Below, one piece after another: positions 13,808 to 16,716 of a DNA stretch of 16,716 nucleotides. Source of the stretch: JADGGV01 sp035715725 (GTDB taxonomy: Bacteria; Gemmatimonadota; Gemmatimonadetes; Longimicrobiales; RSA9); assembly GCA_035715725.1 (NCBI GenBank), contig DASTKT010000056.1, forward strand, positions 1 to 16,716. The letters are read 5' to 3'. The first letter of the stretch is position 1; every line of letters begins with the position of its first letter. The notes under the pieces were generated by a model. It saw nothing but the letters and a program-made list of their open reading frames with translations. It was not told the origin of the DNA and searched no databases. The position numbers and the translations under genes were made by a program.

Positions 13808-15288
13808 ACGTGAAGGTCGAGGAGGCGGCGCGCGCGGCGGCCGCGGCCGGCGAGGACCTCTCCGGCAGCCCGCTCTGGAACCCCGACCTCGCGCCGACGC
13901 CGCCCGAGCGACGGACCTGGTCCACGTACGACATCGCGGCGCTCTGGATCGGCATGAGCGTCGTCATCACGACGTACACGCTGGCGTCCGGCCTCATGCA
14001 GCAGGGCATGTCGTGGTGGCAGGCCATGCTCACGATCCTGCTCGGCAACACGATCGTGCTCGTGCCCATGGTGCTGAACGCGCACGCCGGCACGAAGTAC
14101 GGCGTCTCCTTCCCGGTGCTCTGCCGCGCCAGCTTCGGCACCCGCGGCGCGAACGTGGCCGCGCTGCTCCGCGCCATCGTCGCCTGCGGCTGGTTCGGCA
14201 TCCAGACGTGGATCGGCGGGCTCGCGCTGGATGCGCTGGCGGCGGCGGCGTGGAGCGGCTGGGCGGGCGTGGGCGGGCACCAGGCGGTCACGTTCCTGGC
14301 GTTCTGGGCGGTCCAGATCGCGGTCATCCTGAAGGGGACCGAAGGGATCAAGCGGCTGGAGAGCTGGTCGGCACCGCTGCTGCTCCTCGGCGGGCTGGCG
14401 CTCCTCGTCTGGGCGGTGCGCGCCGGCGGCGGGCTCGGCCACGTGCTCTCCGAGTCCGAGCGGCTGCAGGGCGCGCGCGGCGCGTTCTGGAGCGTGTTCC
14501 CCGCCGGCCTCACCGCCGCCGTCGGCTACTGGGCCACGCTCAGCCTCAACATCCCCGACTTCACGCGCTACGCCCGCAGCCAGCGCTCGCAGATGCTCGG
14601 GCAGGCGCTCGGCCTGCCGACGACGATGACCGCGTTCTCGTTCATCGGCGTCGCCGTCACCAGCGCGACGCTCGTCGTCTTCGGCGAGGCGGTGTGGGAC
14701 CCGGTCGCGCTGATCGGCCGCATCGGCACGCCGCTCGTCGTCATCGCCGGCGCGATCGTCGTCCTGCTCGCGCAGCTCACGACGAACATGGCGGCCAACG
14801 TCGTCTCCCCCTCGAACGACTTCTCGAACCTGAACCCCCGCCGCATCAGCTACGTCACCGGCGGGCTCATCACGGCGGTGATCGGCGTCGCCATCATGCC
14901 GTGGAAGCTCTACGCCGACGCCGGCGCCTACATCTTCACCTGGCTGATCGGCTACTCGAGCCTGATGGGCGCGCTGGGCGGGATCCTGATCGCCGACTAC
15001 TGGGTGCTGCGGCGGCAGCGGCTGTCGGTGCCGGACCTGTTCCGGGTGGAGGGCCGCTACACGTACTCCGGCGGCTTCCACGTGCCGGCGCTGGCGGCGC
15101 TCGTCGTGGCGGTGCTGCCGGTCGTGCCCGGCTTCCTCCGCGCCGCGACGACGCCGGGCGGGCAGGTGCCGGATCCGGGGTTCTTCGACCACCTGTACAC
15201 GTATGCGTGGTTCGTGACGTTCGGGGTCGCGTTCGTGGTGTACCTGGCGCTGGCGGGGTGGCGCGAAGATGGGGAGAGGAACGGATAA
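13804..15288 (+). CDS. NCS1-family nucleobase:cation symporter
   Basis: 494 aa, about 12 hydrophobic segments from WSTYDIAALWIGMSVVI (about residue 39) to WFVTFGVAFVVYLALAGW near the end. NCS1 carriers (Mhp1, FurA, PucI, PyP/uracil permeases) import uracil, allantoin, hydantoins or cytosine with Na+ or H+. Family features visible are the N-terminal segment SPLWNPDLAPTPPERRTW, ASGLMQQGMSWWQAM, AHAGTKYGVSFPVLCRASFG, CGWFGIQTWIGG, SLNIPDFTRYARSQRSQMLG, and TTNMAANVVSPSNDFSNLNP followed by PRRIS. Between dihydropyrimidinase and ureidopropionase genes, the substrate is most likely uracil, thymine or dihydropyrimidine/hydantoin. The exact one cannot be read from sequence. A repeat element begins 8 bases after the stop. 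Confidence 0.95.
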   Translation: MNVKVEEAARAAAAAGEDLSGSPLWNPDLAPTPPERRTWSTYDIAALWIGMSVVITTYTLASGLMQQGMSWWQAMLTILLGNTIVLVPMVLNAHAGTKYGVSFPVLCRASFGTRGANVAALLRAIVACGWFGIQTWIGGLALDALAAAAWSGWAGVGGHQAVTFLAFWAVQIAVILKGTEGIKRLESWSAPLLLLGGLALLVWAVRAGGGLGHVLSESERLQGARGAFWSVFPAGLTAAVGYWATLSLNIPDFTRYARSQRSQMLGQALGLPTTMTAFSFIGVAVTSATLVVFGEAVWDPVALIGRIGTPLVVIAGAIVVLLAQLTTNMAANVVSPSNDFSNLNPRRISYVTGGLITAVIGVAIMPWKLYADAGAYIFTWLIGYSSLMGALGGILIADYWVLRRQRLSVPDLFRVEGRYTYSGGFHVPALAALVVAVLPVVPGFLRAATTPGGQVPDPGFFDHLYTYAWFVTFGVAFVVYLALAGWREDGERNG

Positions 15289-15296
15289 CGGCGTTG

Positions 15297-15559
15297 TTCA
15301 CCGCAGAGACGCAGAGGGCGCAGAGAACGGCGGGAGCCGGGGGGAACCAAGGCTTCGCGGCGACGGCCAGCATCTATTGAAATTGGATCCGGGCGGTGCC
15401 GCCTCCGACGCCGACGCCGACGCGAGCAAACGAAAATGGGGTTGCACCGGTGACCCTCGTTCCACCGGTCCAACCCCATAAAGGAAGCTTCCGTTGCGAC
15501 GAAGGCCGCGCCGCCCGGCTTTGCGCCGTCCTCTGCGCCCTCTGCGTCTCTGCGGTGAA
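15297..15559. repeat. dispersed palindromic element with perfect 29-base ends (TTCACCGCAGAG type)
   Basis: 15297-15325 and 15531-15559 are perfect inverted copies of each other (29 of 29). Imperfect pairing continues inward to about 15370 and 15484. Each end is TTCAC followed by three purine-rich units (CGCAGAGA, CGCAGAGGG, CGCAGAG). The same kind of end sequence is common in intergenic regions of many bacterial genomes, where it gives spurious translations such as AETQRAQR or LCALCVSAV. It fills nearly all of the 313-base gap between the permease and ureidopropionase genes; no gene is present. Confidence 0.92.
15436..15479. repeat. hairpin nested in the palindromic element
   Basis: 15436-15452 (ATGGGGTTGCACCGGTG) pairs with 15463-15479 at 16 of 17 positions around a 10-base loop. 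It is preceded by a short GACGCC tandem (about 15407-15424). The unit interrupts the centre of the larger palindrome, which suggests one repeat inserted into another. Confidence 0.85.
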
Positions 15560-15601
15560 ATTGGTCTTTTTCGTAACGAACCCTGAACCCGAGACTGCGC
15601 C

Positions 15602-16471
15602 ATGCCTCGTATCGTGAAATGCGGCCTCATCCAGGCCTCCCACGCCTGCTCGACGGACGAGTCGATCGAGACGATCCGCGAGGCGAACCTCGCCAAGCAC
15701 CTCGACCTCATCGAGCAGGCCGCGCGCGAGGGCGTCCAGATCCTGTGCATGCAGGAGATCTTCACCGGGCCGTACTTCTGCGCGGAGCAGACGCCCCGCT
15801 GGTACGAGGCGGTCGAGCGCATCCCGGACGGGCCGACCGTGCGCCTGATGCAGGAGGTCGCGAAGCGGCACCAGATGGTGCTCGTCGTGCCGCTCTACGA
15901 GGAGGACACGACCGGCGTCTACTACAACACCGCGGCGGTCATCGACGCCGACGGCCGCTACCTCGGCAAGTACCGGAAGAACCACATCCCGCACTGCGCG
16001 CCCGGCTTCTGGGAGAAGTTCTACTTCCGCCCCGGCAACCTCGGCTACCCGGTGTTCGAGACGCGCTACGCCCGCGTCGGCGTCTACATCTGCTACGACC
16101 GCCATTTCCCCGAGGGCGCGCGCGAGCTCGGGCTGAACGGCGCCGAGATCGTGTTCAACCCGTCCGCCACCGTCGCCGGGCTGTCGGAGTACCTGTGGCG
16201 GCTCGAGCAGCCGGCGCACGCCGTCGCCAACGCGTACTTCGTCGGCGCCATCAACCGCGTCGGCTTCGAGGACCCGTGGCGCATCGGCGAGTTCTACGGC
16301 CAGAGCTACTTCTGCGACCCCCGCGGCCAGTTCCTCGCCCAGGGCTCGCGCGACCGGGACGAGCTGGTCACCGCCGAGTTGGACCTCGACCGCATCCGCG
16401 AGGTGCGGAACGTCTGGCAGTTCTTCCGCGACCGCCGGCCGGAGACGTACACGGCGCTGGCGCGGCCGTAG
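15602..16471 (+). CDS. beta-ureidopropionase (N-carbamoyl-beta-alanine amidohydrolase), nitrilase superfamily
   Basis: 289 aa, usual bacterial length. It hydrolyses N-carbamoyl-beta-alanine, or the beta-aminoisobutyrate analogue from thymine, to the beta-amino acid, CO2 and ammonia. The nitrilase triad is complete: E52 (LCMQEIF), K126 (KYRKNHIP) and C164 (ICYDRHFPE). GEFYGQSYFCDPRGQ and NPSATVAGLSEYLW are typical of the carbamoyl-beta-alanine/N-carbamoylputrescine amidase branch. N-carbamoylputrescine or N-carbamoyl-D-amino-acid hydrolysis are the alternatives; the neighbours favour the pyrimidine step. The ATG at 15602 lies 43 bases past the end of the repeat element, with only a weak Shine-Dalgarno-like GAG upstream. 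No aminotransferase follows in the remaining 245 bases. Confidence 0.93.
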   Translation: MPRIVKCGLIQASHACSTDESIETIREANLAKHLDLIEQAAREGVQILCMQEIFTGPYFCAEQTPRWYEAVERIPDGPTVRLMQEVAKRHQMVLVVPLYEEDTTGVYYNTAAVIDADGRYLGKYRKNHIPHCAPGFWEKFYFRPGNLGYPVFETRYARVGVYICYDRHFPEGARELGLNGAEIVFNPSATVAGLSEYLWRLEQPAHAVANAYFVGAINRVGFEDPWRIGEFYGQSYFCDPRGQFLAQGSRDRDELVTAELDLDRIREVRNVWQFFRDRRPETYTALARP

Positions 16472-16498
16472 AGGTGGGGAGCGGAACCGGGAACGGAT

Positions 16499-16543
16499 TT
16501 TCACGGGGAGCAGAGGGAGAGCGGGGAGGACGGCGGGAGCCGG
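16499..16543. repeat. single end of the same dispersed repeat family
   Basis: TTTCACGGGGAGC (16499-16511) is identical to the left end of the GxxExxY cassette at 11635-11647, and both are preceded by GAACGGA and a T-run. ACGGCGGGAGCCGG (16530-16543) is identical to 15327-15340. In both places it begins exactly 30 bases after the first T of TTCAC. It begins 27 bases after the ureidopropionase stop. No matching inverted end is found within the window; the element may be solo or degraded. Confidence 0.75.
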
Positions 16544-16633
16544 CGCCCCGGGCGGAGTGGCGTCGTGGTCCGGCCGCGCTCGAGGGCGCAACGGTTCACG
16601 GAGGCGGGGCCCGAACGCGAGCTGACTCCGGAC

Positions 16634-16665
16634 TTGACATAACTGCGGGTCCAACGGCGTGATAT
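16634..16665 (+). promoter_or_regulatory. possible promoter for a gene beyond the window
   Basis: A perfect TTGACA (16634-16639) is followed after 20 bases by TGATAT (16660-16665) in an AT-richer patch. The spacer is longer than the 17 +/- 1 optimum, so confidence is limited. A small stem (GCCCGG/CCGGGC around an 8-base loop) lies just downstream at the window's end. Confidence 0.35.
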
Positions 16666-16716
16666 TCCCCCGCGTGGTGGACACCGAGATAAGGCCCGGG
16701 GTAGCAGCCGGGCAGA

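Noticed and set aside
13786..15192. 468-codon open frame on the minus strand
   Set aside because: It is antisense to the NCS1 permease gene and has the charged Arg/Asp/His composition of a shadow frame.
15298..15617. Small open frames (AETQRAQR and LCALCVSAVK type) in the palindromic element
   Set aside because: These are familiar spurious translations of a dispersed intergenic repeat and have no coding support.
16680..16716. Start of a tRNA or small RNA at the window end
   Set aside because: Only a 6-base-pair stem (GCCCGG/CCGGGC) is visible. There is no cloverleaf or T-loop sequence before the window ends.

Overview
The window is about 70% GC with strongly GC-biased third codon positions throughout. 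All genes look chromosomal and bacterial. The mix of an oxygen-using catabolic gene set, secreted LVIVD and multicopper oxidase proteins, and dispersed intergenic palindromes (including the widespread TTCACCGCAGAGACGCAGAG type) fits a high-GC soil-type bacterium. Gemmatimonadota is my best guess, but this is inference; no rRNA or other marker gene is present.

Layout. (1) 16-1122, minus: an FMN-dependent alpha-hydroxy-acid oxidase. It is divergent from 1193-2275, plus, an Ala/Pro/Lys-rich low-complexity protein of unknown function. (2) 2388-7159, minus: a tight four-gene operon, transcribed right to left. It encodes a secreted LVIVD-type beta-propeller, a small secreted protein, a secreted multicopper oxidase with a Met/His-rich N-terminal extension, and an AraC-type regulator. 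Two junctions are 4-base GTGA overlaps and the third is a 13-base gap holding a Shine-Dalgarno. (3) 7395-8174, minus: a four-helix membrane protein of unknown function. An eight-copy octamer repeat lies between it and the operon. (4) 8731-16471, plus: a reductive pyrimidine (uracil/thymine) degradation set. It holds CoA-acylating (methyl)malonate-semialdehyde dehydrogenase, a PreA-like dihydropyrimidine dehydrogenase subunit, dihydropyrimidinase, an NCS1 nucleobase permease and beta-ureidopropionase. Together they import a pyrimidine, reduce it, open the ring, remove the carbamoyl group and, after a transamination not encoded here, convert the semialdehyde to acetyl-CoA or propionyl-CoA. The NAD(P)H/flavin/Fe-S partner (PreT) and the beta-alanine aminotransferase are not in the window.

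The most unusual aspect is the intergenic DNA of the pyrimidine set. Four of its five genes are followed within about 50 bases by a repetitive, mostly palindromic element, and the first gene is preceded by one. One element (11635-12080) is fully occupied by a GxxExxY/PD-(D/E)XK-like ORF on the opposite strand. Its 21-base imperfect terminal inverted repeats supply the ribosome-binding site at one end and the stop codon at the other. Two further elements (15297-15559 and 16499-16543) share the same end architecture without an ORF. This suggests a dispersed element family with ORF-bearing and ORF-less forms.
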